The notes below the pieces were generated by a model. That model saw nothing but the letters and a program-made list of their open reading frames with translations. It searched no databases and was not told the origin of the DNA. The position numbers were made by a program, and so were the translations under genes. DNA of 41,352 nucleotides from a virus, in the IMG/VR virus record IMGVR_UViG_3300032241_000369, positions 1 through 41,352 of that record; one strand, 5' to 3'. Shown piece by piece: positions 7,476 through 17,500 of the stretch; the first letter of the stretch is position 1, and each line of letters begins with the position of its first letter.

Positions 7476-9332
7476 TTAAGCGATTGGGTTGCCTGGATCA
7501 GCTACCCAAACCTGACCCGATACATAGTATCTATAAATGTGTTGGACACAAACTGGTTGTTGTCCTGGTTGTGTGCTTACAGTAATACCAGGAGTTCCAT
7601 ATAGTACTGCTTGGCTATTTTGTATTCCGCCTTTATCGACAGAAACATACTGTCCTGCAAATGTTACGTTAGTTAATAAACTAGGTAAAATATAATTCAA
7701 AGTATTAACACGTGCTTCTGCTTGGTCTGGAATATTATATAATGAACTGTTAGGATCAACCGGTGGTAACATAATATTTAAAAAGTTGTTTATGACAAAG
7801 GAATCAACGTTAGCTTTACCGGTGATGTCAACTGTAAACACATATTTCTTGCTGGCCGCAATCTGTTGAACGCTGTCAACATAGCCCTTTGTAGCAAGAG
7901 TGCTTGTACTATCTGAGATTAATGTCGGTTTAGCGTTGATAATTTTCTTGCCGCTAATATTAATATTTCCAAGACTAGCGTTTTGCAAAATTAGATCACT
8001 AGTTGCATCTGTAGTGTTAATAGTCGATGTCGAAACTGATACATTACCAACTTGAATATTTGTAAGTGTTCCAATGGTTGTTAGATTTGGCGCTCCAACA
8101 ACGTTGGTCAAATTCAATCCACTAGTTCCGTATCCAATAATAGGATTGCCTGCAACATTTAATGTATTAGGGGAAAGAACATTTATACCGTTATTGAATT
8201 CCCACCAAGAATTTGCTGACCTATAATAGATAGTATGATCAACTGTTCCGTGTAACACAATACCAGCGTCATCTAAGTTAACATCCGGTATACTAGGATA
8301 TGCTAACTCAATAATCTTATTCTGTACCTGTAGATTTTTTATTTGTGTTTCTGTAGCATTGTTGATAATATCTAAGTTGCCCTGTATGCGAACATTACCT
8401 GCAATATCTAAATTATAATAAACGTTAGATCCATTTTTTCCTGGATCATCTGTCCATATACCAATTTGTTTAGTAGTAGGTTTAATTCTAATAGCTGTAA
8501 TGTCACCGCCCTGAGACGCACTAGCTACCTGTAATGTTAAATCTTGTTCAAGTGTGCTACTTGAAATAGTATTACCCGTTATGTTATCATTGTAAATCTG
8601 TATACCGCCATCAACTGCGTTAATACCGCCAACTGTTACTAGTGTACCTGTGATAACTGCCGTTGCTGTATTAAAGAATGCAGTAATTTTACTAGAATCT
8701 ACACCTGCAACTCCGCCTGCGTTACTTGCAGTACCTTGCATTTCTGCTGTGGTTATAAGATTTAAACCTTGGACTAGATTTGTTAAACCACCTAATGGGT
8801 TAGCAAGAGTAAATGCAGAGTCAGTTAATATACCGATCAATACACCGTTGTTGTATAGATTAGAAACTGTTCGGAATGCTAGTGTACTATCTTGTACTGT
8901 CTCAACAACAAATCCTGCTTTTCCTGTTACATCTGAATATATCTTACCTGTTTGCGCATAGTTGCCTGAAATACCATCATAGTATTTTAATTGTCCGTTA
9001 GTAGTATCGATCCATAGATCACCTGCTACAGGTCCTACTGGCTGTAGGTTACTAATAATTGGACCACCAACTGGGCGAGGTAGATTTTGTTCATTAAACA
9101 CATATAATCTTCCAGCATTGGTATTAAACCAAAGTTGACCAACTATTGTTTTTTCTGGGGGCTCGGTGTTAGCAAAGTTTTCTAATAAAGCTACTAAGTT
9201 GTCGTTGTAGTATGTTCCATAGGCATTAAAATTTTTGCCTATTAAGGTAAGACTAGTGCTAACCTGATTGATTGTTTGATCAGGTATAGTCGTTAAAATA
9301 TCGCCGTTTGTTTTATTAATTGTATATGCCAT
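7476..9332 (-). CDS. Tail fibre paralogue 2
   Basis: 618 aa. ATG 9332 is four bases after the previous stop, with only a weak AAGAC-type ribosome-binding site, so translation is probably coupled. The N-terminal module is clear: LTLIGKNFNAYGTYYNDN, LLENFAN, VGQLWFNTNAGRLYVF, then GDLWIDTTNGQLKYYDG, and a third block with NNGVLIGILTDSAFTL. The shaft has TLEQDLTLQVASASQGGDIT and IAGNVRIQGNLDI elements of the type seen in fibre repeats. STLATKGYVDSVQ precedes the last 150 residues. The C-terminus (KYVFTVDITGKANVDSFV to QVWVADPGNPIA) has no tail-collar or G2-like signature. So this member shares the attachment end but carries a different tip that I do not recognise. Confidence 0.8.
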   Translation of the reverse strand: MAYTINKTNGDILTTIPDQTINQVSTSLTLIGKNFNAYGTYYNDNLVALLENFANTEPPEKTIVGQLWFNTNAGRLYVFNEQNLPRPVGGPIISNLQPVGPVAGDLWIDTTNGQLKYYDGISGNYAQTGKIYSDVTGKAGFVVETVQDSTLAFRTVSNLYNNGVLIGILTDSAFTLANPLGGLTNLVQGLNLITTAEMQGTASNAGGVAGVDSSKITAFFNTATAVITGTLVTVGGINAVDGGIQIYNDNITGNTISSSTLEQDLTLQVASASQGGDITAIRIKPTTKQIGIWTDDPGKNGSNVYYNLDIAGNVRIQGNLDIINNATETQIKNLQVQNKIIELAYPSIPDVNLDDAGIVLHGTVDHTIYYRSANSWWEFNNGINVLSPNTLNVAGNPIIGYGTSGLNLTNVVGAPNLTTIGTLTNIQVGNVSVSTSTINTTDATSDLILQNASLGNINISGKKIINAKPTLISDSTSTLATKGYVDSVQQIAASKKYVFTVDITGKANVDSFVINNFLNIMLPPVDPNSSLYNIPDQAEARVNTLNYILPSLLTNVTFAGQYVSVDKGGIQNSQAVLYGTPGITVSTQPGQQPVCVQHIYRYYVSGQVWVADPGNPIA

Positions 9333-9336
9333 AGTC

Positions 9337-11289
9337 TTAAGTCTTTATTAAGTAGTTTAGATAAGGACCAGTACCCTGATTGCTTGCTAAACCTTGATTT
9401 CTTAAATCAGGAACCTTAAAGTTTCCAGGCCCTGTCCCGCCATAGATAATTCCTATAACTTGATATAGATTATAGTATGGGCTAGTTGGTAATGAACCAT
9501 CGTAGGCTGTACCATCACACAATAACCATGCCGGTCTTGTAGGATCGTCTAACGATGGATAATTGGTGTTGTTTGCAAAACTAGGTAGCTTGTTGCTTGG
9601 ACCTGCAAAAGGAATTACACAACCTGTTTGTATCAATCCAAAATATAAATCTTGTAAGAAATCTGATTTCTGTTGTCTATAAACTGTTCCGTTTCCGCTA
9701 GCACCAGTATCTGGAATATTATTTCCGTATTGATCTTGGGCTTGTCTATAGATCATTATCTGATCTGATACTCTAGTAGTTGCTGTTGTTCCGCCTTTGG
9801 CTAGATAAATTAGATCAGGTGTGGCACGTGTTTGGAATGTAACAGGGGAAGATCCATTAAATGGGATCGATGTTAGTGAATTAGTTTGAGCACTAAACGC
9901 TTCTATGCCGCCCTGTATAGTAAACTGCTGAGGCGATGATAGTGCCGCGGCTGTAGTTGCATTTCCGGCAAATGTTGCAGTACCGCCTGGCCCCGTAAAT
10001 GTCGAAGCATATATATTTCTAAATGCTAGATTAGTATCACCGATATTATATATGTTAGTTTGACTAGGAACAATCAATGATATTTGAGGATTTGCAGGAG
10101 CAGTAATAGGGTTAGCACCAACTGTAAGTGCTTTCTTAAGAATATGCTCACCTGTAACCAACAAGTCGCCGCCTATTCCTGCGCCACCATTTACATATAA
10201 TGCGTTTGTTATCGTTGAGACGTTACTGCTTGTAGACGAATTTACTACAAGTTGATCAAATGTACCTTTGGTACTGGCAGTTATGCCACCCTCAACTGTT
10301 AGATCAGCATTTGTTATTCCTGGATATCCAACATAAACTTGATTGCTGTTACCATCAACTGTGAGCAGTTGTGCTGTTATATTATTTTTTATTGCCTTAA
10401 AGACAAATCGGCCACCTGATGTATTAGATGAACCAAATGTATTTAGAAATGTTGCATCATACTGATTCTGTCTTTGTATCGCAAACGTAGGAGTGCTTCC
10501 TATTAAGATACCTCTGTCGTTGTTATCACCGAATGTAACAACGCTAGCGAATGTTTGTGCTATATCTAATCTAGCAAAGTTATCTGCTATTACAGGAGCT
10601 GTTGAAGAACTTTGTAATAATGCCTTTGCAGAATTAGCTGTTCCGTTAACTGACGCAAGTATAGGGCTTTGTGTTGTACCAAAGTTTTTGGTTGTTACGT
10701 TTATACCCGATTTAATTTGTGGGAAACCGTCAATAGACTGTAAAGGAGTAAATGCAGTAGGGGAAATAATCTCTATAGCATTACCATTTACATAATTGAT
10801 AATAATATTATTTGAAACACCAGTTACATCTGTAACTGCTGTTGCATAAGGACCTGTTTTGCTAGTGCCAGAATATGCAGGACCGACTAGTATCCAACCA
10901 CTACCATTCCAAATGTTTAATTGTTGTTGAGTAGTATCTACCCAAATATCTCCAATGTTAGCATTGGTTGGTGCAGATGGCTCCTGGTGTACTCCATTTA
11001 CAGGTGACCAAGATGATTGATAAGCTGTTCCATCATTAACAAACAGTTTTTTGTTCAAAGGATCGCTGGTGTTAAACCATAGTTGCCCTTCGATTGGATT
11101 GTTAGGTGGACTAGAACTTGCAAAATTTTCAAGTATATGAACTAGATCTTCTGATAAAGCAGGGCCATAACCTGGATAGTTTTGACCTACTAGTTTGATG
11201 CTAGTGTCAGAGGTGTTTAGAGTTCCATCAACTACAACTATAGGTGTGGTTTTACCTGGATCAGAATAATAAACGTTATAATTCGCCAT
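9337..11289 (-). CDS. Tail fibre paralogue 1, with tail-collar-like C-terminus
   Basis: 650 aa; ATG with AGGATAA ribosome-binding site four bases after the previous stop. The N-terminal module is IKLVGQNYPGYGPALSED, ILENFAS, IEGQLWFNTS, then GDIWVDTTQQQLNIWNGSG and ILVGPAYSG. A third shared block follows (VNGNAIEIISPTAFTPLQSI and a GFPQIKSGINVT stretch). The shaft contains GGAGIGGDLLVTGEHILKK and NIYNIGDTNLAFRNIYAS, common in phage fibre shafts. The C-terminus has LLCDGTAYDG, YYNLYQVIGIIYGGTGPGNF and KVPDLRN, the core of a tail-collar domain, but it ends about 40 residues later without the HSH and RPRN-type ends present in paralogue 3. The collar is therefore shortened. It is the first of four paralogues, so it may be the ancestor or the membrane-proximal fibre; order alone cannot decide. 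Confidence 0.83.
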   Translation of the reverse strand: MANYNVYYSDPGKTTPIVVVDGTLNTSDTSIKLVGQNYPGYGPALSEDLVHILENFASSSPPNNPIEGQLWFNTSDPLNKKLFVNDGTAYQSSWSPVNGVHQEPSAPTNANIGDIWVDTTQQQLNIWNGSGWILVGPAYSGTSKTGPYATAVTDVTGVSNNIIINYVNGNAIEIISPTAFTPLQSIDGFPQIKSGINVTTKNFGTTQSPILASVNGTANSAKALLQSSSTAPVIADNFARLDIAQTFASVVTFGDNNDRGILIGSTPTFAIQRQNQYDATFLNTFGSSNTSGGRFVFKAIKNNITAQLLTVDGNSNQVYVGYPGITNADLTVEGGITASTKGTFDQLVVNSSTSSNVSTITNALYVNGGAGIGGDLLVTGEHILKKALTVGANPITAPANPQISLIVPSQTNIYNIGDTNLAFRNIYASTFTGPGGTATFAGNATTAAALSSPQQFTIQGGIEAFSAQTNSLTSIPFNGSSPVTFQTRATPDLIYLAKGGTTATTRVSDQIMIYRQAQDQYGNNIPDTGASGNGTVYRQQKSDFLQDLYFGLIQTGCVIPFAGPSNKLPSFANNTNYPSLDDPTRPAWLLCDGTAYDGSLPTSPYYNLYQVIGIIYGGTGPGNFKVPDLRNQGLASNQGTGPYLNYLIKT

Positions 11290-11293
11290 TGCG

Positions 11294-11962
11294 TTATCCT
11301 GTTATGCTAGTCAAAGCCTGGACTCTAACTGTATAGTCAATTTGAAGCATACGGTTCAAGCTCTTTTGAACTGGGTGGAATATCACATGAGTTAACAAGT
11401 TACCTGTTCCGGGACCGTTCGTACCGTATGCTCTTAGACCTAATTCATCAAATACATAGTTACTGTTTAATTGTGTAGCTGTATCAAATGCCTGCTGACC
11501 GCTTGGTTCACCAAAATCTAATAAACAACTTACTAAGATGTCTGTATATGCTGTACCTGTAATATGACGCACATCCATAAAGTTACGTGTGGGATCTAAA
11601 TCCAACGGGTTACTTGAATCAACAACTTTAATATAGGTTTGATTGTATAAGTTTGCCGCAACACCAACGGTATTAGGAGTCAAATACGTAATAATACCGG
11701 TAGGATCGACACGTGTTCCGCCATTTCCAAAGCACATTTCAGCGATCCAGCCCTGTCCTTGATTACTAACTGCTTGCGCAAGTGCTAGACTAAAGTTTTC
11801 GTAGTGGATAGCATTTGGCTTATCGATAAAAACTTCTTTAGTTTCGGGGTCGAATATCTTAATATGACCGCGCAAATAGATACCACTAGTTTCGTCGGGC
11901 TTTTTTTCTTCTTGGATTGTTTGATTTTCAGTCATTTTAGGGTCTTTGTTTTCTTCTATCAT
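11294..11962 (-). CDS. Baseplate/fibre-associated structural protein (222 aa), unrecognised family
   Basis: The first ATG (11962) lacks a clear ribosome-binding site. A second in-frame ATG nine codons in (11935) is possible, so the start is uncertain. The first 20 or so residues are charged and probably disordered (KMTENQTIQEEKKPDET). The rest is a compact beta-rich domain: YLRGHIKIFDPETKEVFIDK, NAIHYENFSLALAQAVSN, FGNGGTRVDPTGIITYL, YNQTYIKVVD, DVRHITGT, SCLLDFGEP and HVIFHPVQKSLNRMLQIDY. The same motif series appears, from memory, in structural proteins of other large T4-like phages, but I cannot place it as a specific gp8 to gp11 equivalent. Its position between the collagen-like fibre and the fibre paralogues suggests a connector. 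The product is probably beta-sheet-rich and oligomeric. Confidence 0.75.
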   Translation of the reverse strand: MIEENKDPKMTENQTIQEEKKPDETSGIYLRGHIKIFDPETKEVFIDKPNAIHYENFSLALAQAVSNQGQGWIAEMCFGNGGTRVDPTGIITYLTPNTVGVAANLYNQTYIKVVDSSNPLDLDPTRNFMDVRHITGTAYTDILVSCLLDFGEPSGQQAFDTATQLNSNYVFDELGLRAYGTNGPGTGNLLTHVIFHPVQKSLNRMLQIDYTVRVQALTSITG

Positions 11963-11991
11963 GTTATTTATTCGCTTTTAAAAGTATGTGG

Positions 11992-14571
11992 TTATACTAC
12001 TTTAACCCACGCACCGTTTAGGAAAATCTGTAAGTGCTGTACACCGTCTGTTTGAGGGTTCCAACTAGTTCCGTTTGATACGGCTAGCATGCCATTAACT
12101 GGGCTAGAAGGCTGGGCACCTGGTTGTAGGGTCATTGTAGCCGCAATGTTAGTAGTAGCTATAACTCCAGCACCGCTAACAACTATCGAAGATCCATCAA
12201 CTTTAACACCACCTAGCTGTGTCATACTTGCTGTAGAAATGCTAATCGTTCCAGACGCATTAACAATACCGCTTGTGCCAACTGCTGGAATAATAACTCC
12301 ACCTAGCACAGAACTCGTAGCTGTTGTTAGAACAACGTTAGAGCTAATAGTACCGCCCGCATTGACTGTGATACTTGTTCCGTCGACTTTGACACCGCCT
12401 AATACGCTAGTACTAGCAGTCGGCAATGTATATGCTGTATAGTTTGCTTTAATCGCACCGTTACTGATTGTAATGGTACTATTATCTATCTTAACTGTAC
12501 CGTACTGGCTTGCAGATGCTTGTGGTAAGTTGGCATAGGTCGCAAGAATAGTACCATCTCCTTCAATTGCTACAGTTACTCCATCTACTTTAACACCGCC
12601 CACAACCGAGGAACTGGCTGTGTTCAATGTGTATGGGGTAGGAGGATATAATGTATATACTCCGTTGGAATATGTTAGAGTTCCTGTTCCACTACTTGCG
12701 GCTGTCACTGCACTTAAACTAGAAGATTGCAAAGGAGTATAACCTAATGCAGTAGTAACTTGATTGCCAGTAATTCCTGTTAAAAATTGCGATAGTAGCG
12801 GAGGAGTATAAGAAAATACTCCGGTTACGTTGTTATATGTTAAAGCAGGAGTGTTACTTGGTGCAGTTGTTGTTACACTTAAATTAGTTAGTTGCAGACC
12901 AGTTGCACTAATTTTTCCTTGACCGTTAATTTTAATAGTAGTACCATCGACGATAACACCGCCCAGTAAAACAGTTGTAGCTGTTTGTAAAGCAAAAGAT
13001 GCTGTTGTAACGCTGATAGTGCCGTCTGGCGCTATTCCAATACCAGTACCAATTTTAACACCACCAACACTTGTATATGTTGCTGTACTAGCAGTTAAGG
13101 TAACGTCTGCTAAGTTAGCAATTGGTACCCAGGAACCGTTCCATGACTGGAATAGTCTTCCATCTGCATTACTTTGAGCAAGTGAGCCTGCATAGTTTGC
13201 GGCAACTGGAAAGAATGTTTGGTTTGGATAGTAAAAAGGTATAATATTATTAGTCGATGCCGCAATCATCTGTCCGCCGAATACGGCTTCTCCAGTTACT
13301 GTTAACTGATTCGTAACTGTTGTATATTGTGATTGAGAATAATTAAACGACCATGGAGATTTTGTTTGATATGTTACTGTTACAGAATTATAAGTAGTAT
13401 CTGCAGGTGCTCCAGGATTTACAACATTAATAGTTCCTTGCATCGCAGGATGGAACTGACAATTATAGTATAGTGTATCAGGTGCCGAACTATCAACTAC
13501 CCAAGTAATAACGCCAGTATCGGTACCAGCATTTGTTACACCCATACTGTAAAGATTAGCAAGTCCGTTGCCTGCAACAGTTTTAATCCAAAGAGGATGT
13601 CCAGTTGCATTAACGTTAAAGGTGTATGTGTTTCCTCTAACTACATATATAGTTTCATTATTAATACCATCGACTACGTATGCTTGACTGTGTACATTGT
13701 TAACGATAAATTGATGATTATTCGATTGACCTTGTACTGTATTATTGTAAACTGCACTAACAGCAGGTGACCATGTTATATATGCTTGTCCTGGATAAGG
13801 ACTAGAGTTTGGTGCTGTTACAGCCGCAGTAATAGTTGCAGAGTAAGGCCCGACACTCGAATCATATGTAAATGGACCTGTAAATGAAAGTGTTGTTCCT
13901 AACAAACCAGCAGGAGTACTTATTCCGGGTGGCAAAGGCATGTAACCTTCTGTAAATTTCCATAATCCTGTTTGTGCTACCCCGCTAGTTCCGTTACTAG
14001 AATCTCCATTCAATACTACTGACGCTGTATTAATACTGACTACCGGAGCTCCCTGCACACTTAAGGTTCCATCTCCCACCGAACTCAAACCGTTTCCAAC
14101 TTTTACACCGCCTAATGTTACAGATGTTGCCGTGCCTAACACTTGCGCTAGAGCAGTTAATGTACCTGCGGCACTGATTGATAATCCCGATCCTACTTGT
14201 ATACCGCCCAGAGTTGAAGTTGTTGCTGTTGACAATACAAAACTATTTTGTGCGCTGATGGTTCCATCAGCTGTTATATTAATATTTTGACCAATCTTAA
14301 CACCACCAAGTCGTGCACCAGTTGCTGTAGTTAGAACAAAAGATGCACCTGGATCTCCTTTAGCGCCTTGGGGGCCTTGCGGGCCTGCAGGGCCTTGCGG
14401 ACCAGTGGCTCCTTGTGGGCCTTCGGATCCTGTAGCACCTTGTGGGCCTGTTAGGTTTTGGCTAAGATAACTGTATGTTAATCTTTTGCTAATTCCGCCA
14501 TCAACAATCAGGAACGCTGATTGCGGACTTAGTGGAGCAGTAACTAGGGGCAGTTGTGTTATTTTTGTCAT
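11992..14571 (-). CDS. Collagen-like tail fibre protein with embedded cupredoxin-like domain
   Basis: 859 aa; GAAGGTGA ribosome-binding site three bases beyond the previous stop. Residues 42-77 are 12 Gly-x-y triplets (GPQ/GAT/GPA type), a collagen-like stalk. Then come ten repeats of about 25-30 residues (x-A-T/S[20 protein letters not shown] type), three before and seven after a non-repeat insert of about 300 residues. In the insert, about 315-390, is a cupredoxin-like domain: [16 protein letters not shown] (H325), then ITWVVD, then [12 protein letters not shown] with C371, H374 and M377. The four potential copper ligands have amicyanin-like C-x2-H-x2-M spacing. The C-terminus ([17 protein letters not shown]) resembles fibre tips. 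It probably forms a trimeric fibre at the baseplate edge. Whether it binds copper is unknown. Confidence 0.8.
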   Translation of the reverse strand: MTKITQLPLVTAPLSPQSAFLIVDGGISKRLTYSYLSQNLTGPQGATGSEGPQGATGPQGPAGPQGPQGAKGDPGASFVLTTATGARLGGVKIGQNINITADGTISAQNSFVLSTATTSTLGGIQVGSGLSISAAGTLTALAQVLGTATSVTLGGVKVGNGLSSVGDGTLSVQGAPVVSINTASVVLNGDSSNGTSGVAQTGLWKFTEGYMPLPPGISTPAGLLGTTLSFTGPFTYDSSVGPYSATITAAVTAPNSSPYPGQAYITWSPAVSAVYNNTVQGQSNNHQFIVNNVHSQAYVVDGINNETIYVVRGNTYTFNVNATGHPLWIKTVAGNGLANLYSMGVTNAGTDTGVITWVVDSSAPDTLYYNCQFHPAMQGTINVVNPGAPADTTYNSVTVTYQTKSPWSFNYSQSQYTTVTNQLTVTGEAVFGGQMIAASTNNIIPFYYPNQTFFPVAANYAGSLAQSNADGRLFQSWNGSWVPIANLADVTLTASTATYTSVGGVKIGTGIGIAPDGTISVTTASFALQTATTVLLGGVIVDGTTIKINGQGKISATGLQLTNLSVTTTAPSNTPALTYNNVTGVFSYTPPLLSQFLTGITGNQVTTALGYTPLQSSSLSAVTAASSGTGTLTYSNGVYTLYPPTPYTLNTASSSVVGGVKVDGVTVAIEGDGTILATYANLPQASASQYGTVKIDNSTITISNGAIKANYTAYTLPTASTSVLGGVKVDGTSITVNAGGTISSNVVLTTATSSVLGGVIIPAVGTSGIVNASGTISISTASMTQLGGVKVDGSSIVVSGAGVIATTNIAATMTLQPGAQPSSPVNGMLAVSNGTSWNPQTDGVQHLQIFLNGAWVKVV
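14347..14448 (-). repeat. Collagen-like Gly-x-y repeat region
   Basis: About twelve consecutive Gly-x-y triplets at residues 42-77 of the 859-residue fibre protein, mostly GPQ, GAT and GPA. The base composition is locally GC-richer than the flanks (runs of GGGCCTTGCGG type on the + strand), as expected for Gly-Pro codons. It probably forms a short triple-helical stalk. Confidence 0.85.
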
Positions 14572-14574
14572 TTT

Positions 14575-17500
14575 TTATTCACCTTCAATTGGGGTTCCGT
14601 CTTCATCTTGTAATATAAATTCTGTTTCTAGGATAATTACTGGATCTCCACCATAATATGTGTCGTCTGGTAATTGTGATGTATCTTGCAATAAGAATCC
14701 TTTTACAGTATCTGTAAATTCTTGTCCCGGTCTCAATACTGTTTCACTTGCTTGAGCAGGATCTGCATAGCTCGAGAGTTTAAACATACTCTGACCTACA
14801 CGCTGTCTTACAACTACTGTCTGGCCTGGAGTCACTTCAATATTTAACTGTACTACCGGACTTGTTAAACTATTTGTTATAGTAAATTCCGGAGAAACTG
14901 TCATATTACTGGTATTTCCATTACTATCTGTTTGATTAGAATCGTATGCAACTGGATTATAAGTTACAACTGTATTTGTAGTTGGTTTTAACAATTTCTT
15001 GCCGCCGTAAAATACATCAACCTGATCCCACGGATTCGCCAGGGCAGTAAATTTGATGTTTTGCTCAAATGACAAGTTATCGATAGTCAATGCTATATCG
15101 TTTAGACAAATAGCACCATTAGTTACAGTAGTAACATCGCTAGTTGCTGTGCCATTTACAACAACAAAATTTGTTCCTGTAGAAGTTACAGTATAAATTC
15201 CATTGAATGCATTTGGCTGTATTCCAGACACAGTAATTTGATCGCCTGCTACAAATGTCTGAGACGGTGTTGCAGAATAGTAATACGTTATATATGATCC
15301 ATCGCTAATGATGCTTGTTATGTCAGTAAACGCAGGAATATATGTTTGAGTTATAGTCTGATCTAATACAGGTACATTTGCGCCAACTCCTTGGTCGATA
15401 ACTTTAGTGCCTGCAGAATATGCAGAACGTGCGCCAGTGCCTAGTGTAGCTCTGGTGATTTGACTTAATACATTTCCATATTTGGCAAAATATTCAATGC
15501 GCTCGCCTGCAACGTATATGATCCCCGGCAATCCTTTCTGTGGATTTGGGTAACTCAATACTGATCCATCTTCAACTAAAATACTTGTATCTGTTATCAA
15601 TAATGGATTAGTTAATGTAGTTGTTGCTCCATCGCCAATGCGTTTAACGCTAGTTCTGCCTAGGATATCTGTAAACATTCTATAGCTCAAACTACCAACA
15701 TAGGCATCCTGGCTCATGCTCATGATAACAATAGTATCGGAAGGGCCTGTATAGAAACTTGGTCTGATTGTAATTGTAGTCCCATCAGTGCCTATGGTAT
15801 AATCTATATCAGCAATTAAACTGGCACCGTTGTATTCTACCCAGATATATGCGCTGTCGAATACAGGACGCTGTATTTTGTAAACACCTAAACTATTACC
15901 ATTGAATTTTTCTTTTCTTAAGAAATCACCATCATGGTTAGTGAATGATGTAATTCTAATAGTATCGTTAGCACCTCTATAGCTTAGTGTTTGCAGTAAC
16001 AATTGATTGTCTATAATTTGATATTCATAGCTATCAAAGATAACAAATGCCAATGCATCTCCTGTGTTTAAGCGGCCTGACGGAAACTGTACGATTCCTT
16101 CGGCGGCATTTAAGAAATAGTTAGAAGGTGTGTTATCTAATTTAGATCCGTTCAACCAAACTTCGAGTTTGCTATTATCGATGTAACCTCTAGGATAGTT
16201 GATGTCTTGATTTAATCTAACACCAGTAGCATCCAATATAGTCCATTGAATATGTGTACCTGGATTTGCTGGTACATTAGTTGATGTACTATCAAATGTT
16301 GTAATAGTACCGCTTCCTGATAGTTGGAATGACGTTAAGTTGCTTCCTACTATAAAATAAATTGTTGCAGGAGGAATCAATCTACGATTATTCAATTCTA
16401 CGATCACTTGACTGCTGTAAGGACCTGCTATTCCTGGAGGTTGTTCTAACGCAAATACTGTTCCTTGAGCTCTTGGAATAACTTGGGTATAAACTTCCCC
16501 TGCGGCTTTATAAGGTGCATCAAAATACCAAACTTGTACTTTGTTAATCGCGGCGTTGTTGATTCCTTCGATAACTCTAGGTTTGATAATAGTTAAGTAT
16601 GCACGTGGATTACCTCTATTTTCTCCAGACGGAGCAGGTTGCATAGTCCAGCCATATGTCTGTGTAGATGTGCTTGAAAACTCAGGAACCGGAATTCCGT
16701 TAACTGTTACATACACACTACCAATATCGTTCATTGCTACATTTGATAATACGTTGGTTATTGTTGCGGCACTAAACTGTACTTGTTTGTCTATAACGTT
16801 TATTCCACCAATATCAAAAGAACTGATGCTTAGGTAATCAGGACCAGGTAGTGTCGCCAACAATGCGATATTATTGTTAGTGATGTCAAGCAAATAGTCA
16901 GTACCGTAGTGTAGAGGAGTGTTACCTGCAACTACAATTAGCGAACTAGTATTTGCAATATTGCCCATGTAAAACGATTGAGTTTGTCCATCTAACTGAT
17001 ATTTGTAATTTGAAATGAGCGGAGCACTTAAGAATCCTGTAGCACTAGTTAAAGTGTTTACACTGAACACGCTGATCGCAACTGACTCTTGAATTTCTCC
17101 AGGAATCATTTCTTCAGGCGCATGGCTAGCATTAGCAGTAATATATGCATCACCATCTATAACTATGTCAGCAGGATTAATACCTAAAATAGTTCCGCTA
17201 TAGTCGCCACCGCTTATTATTGTATCTAGACTTTCATCATCTGTTGGAATTTGTGTACCATCATCTTTAGAATTTCTAAATGTTACAATATTGTTAGCTG
17301 TTGAAATAGTTGTTATTCCTAATCCAAAACTTCCTGGATTTATATTGTAACTTAGTGTTATAGTAGTAGTCGACGCTGTAGTTGCTTGGTAAGTACCATC
17401 GATCGCAACGTTTTCATTTCCTGCAATTATCCAAGTACCTAACGAAGGAATACTAGTTTGAGTTGATATACCAAATGTAACAAGGTATGGACCTACTCCT

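Noticed and set aside
9337-9500. Frameshift or truncation explaining the short collar of fibre paralogue 1
   Set aside because: The gene ends in a clean stop closely followed by the start of the next gene, and no collar-like continuation (HSH or RPRN motifs) was noticed immediately downstream, so the short tip looks real.
3087-14571. Diversity-generating retroelement acting on the fibre genes
   Set aside because: No reverse transcriptase, template repeat or C-type-lectin variable region is visible in the window. The repeats seen are internal fibre repeats.
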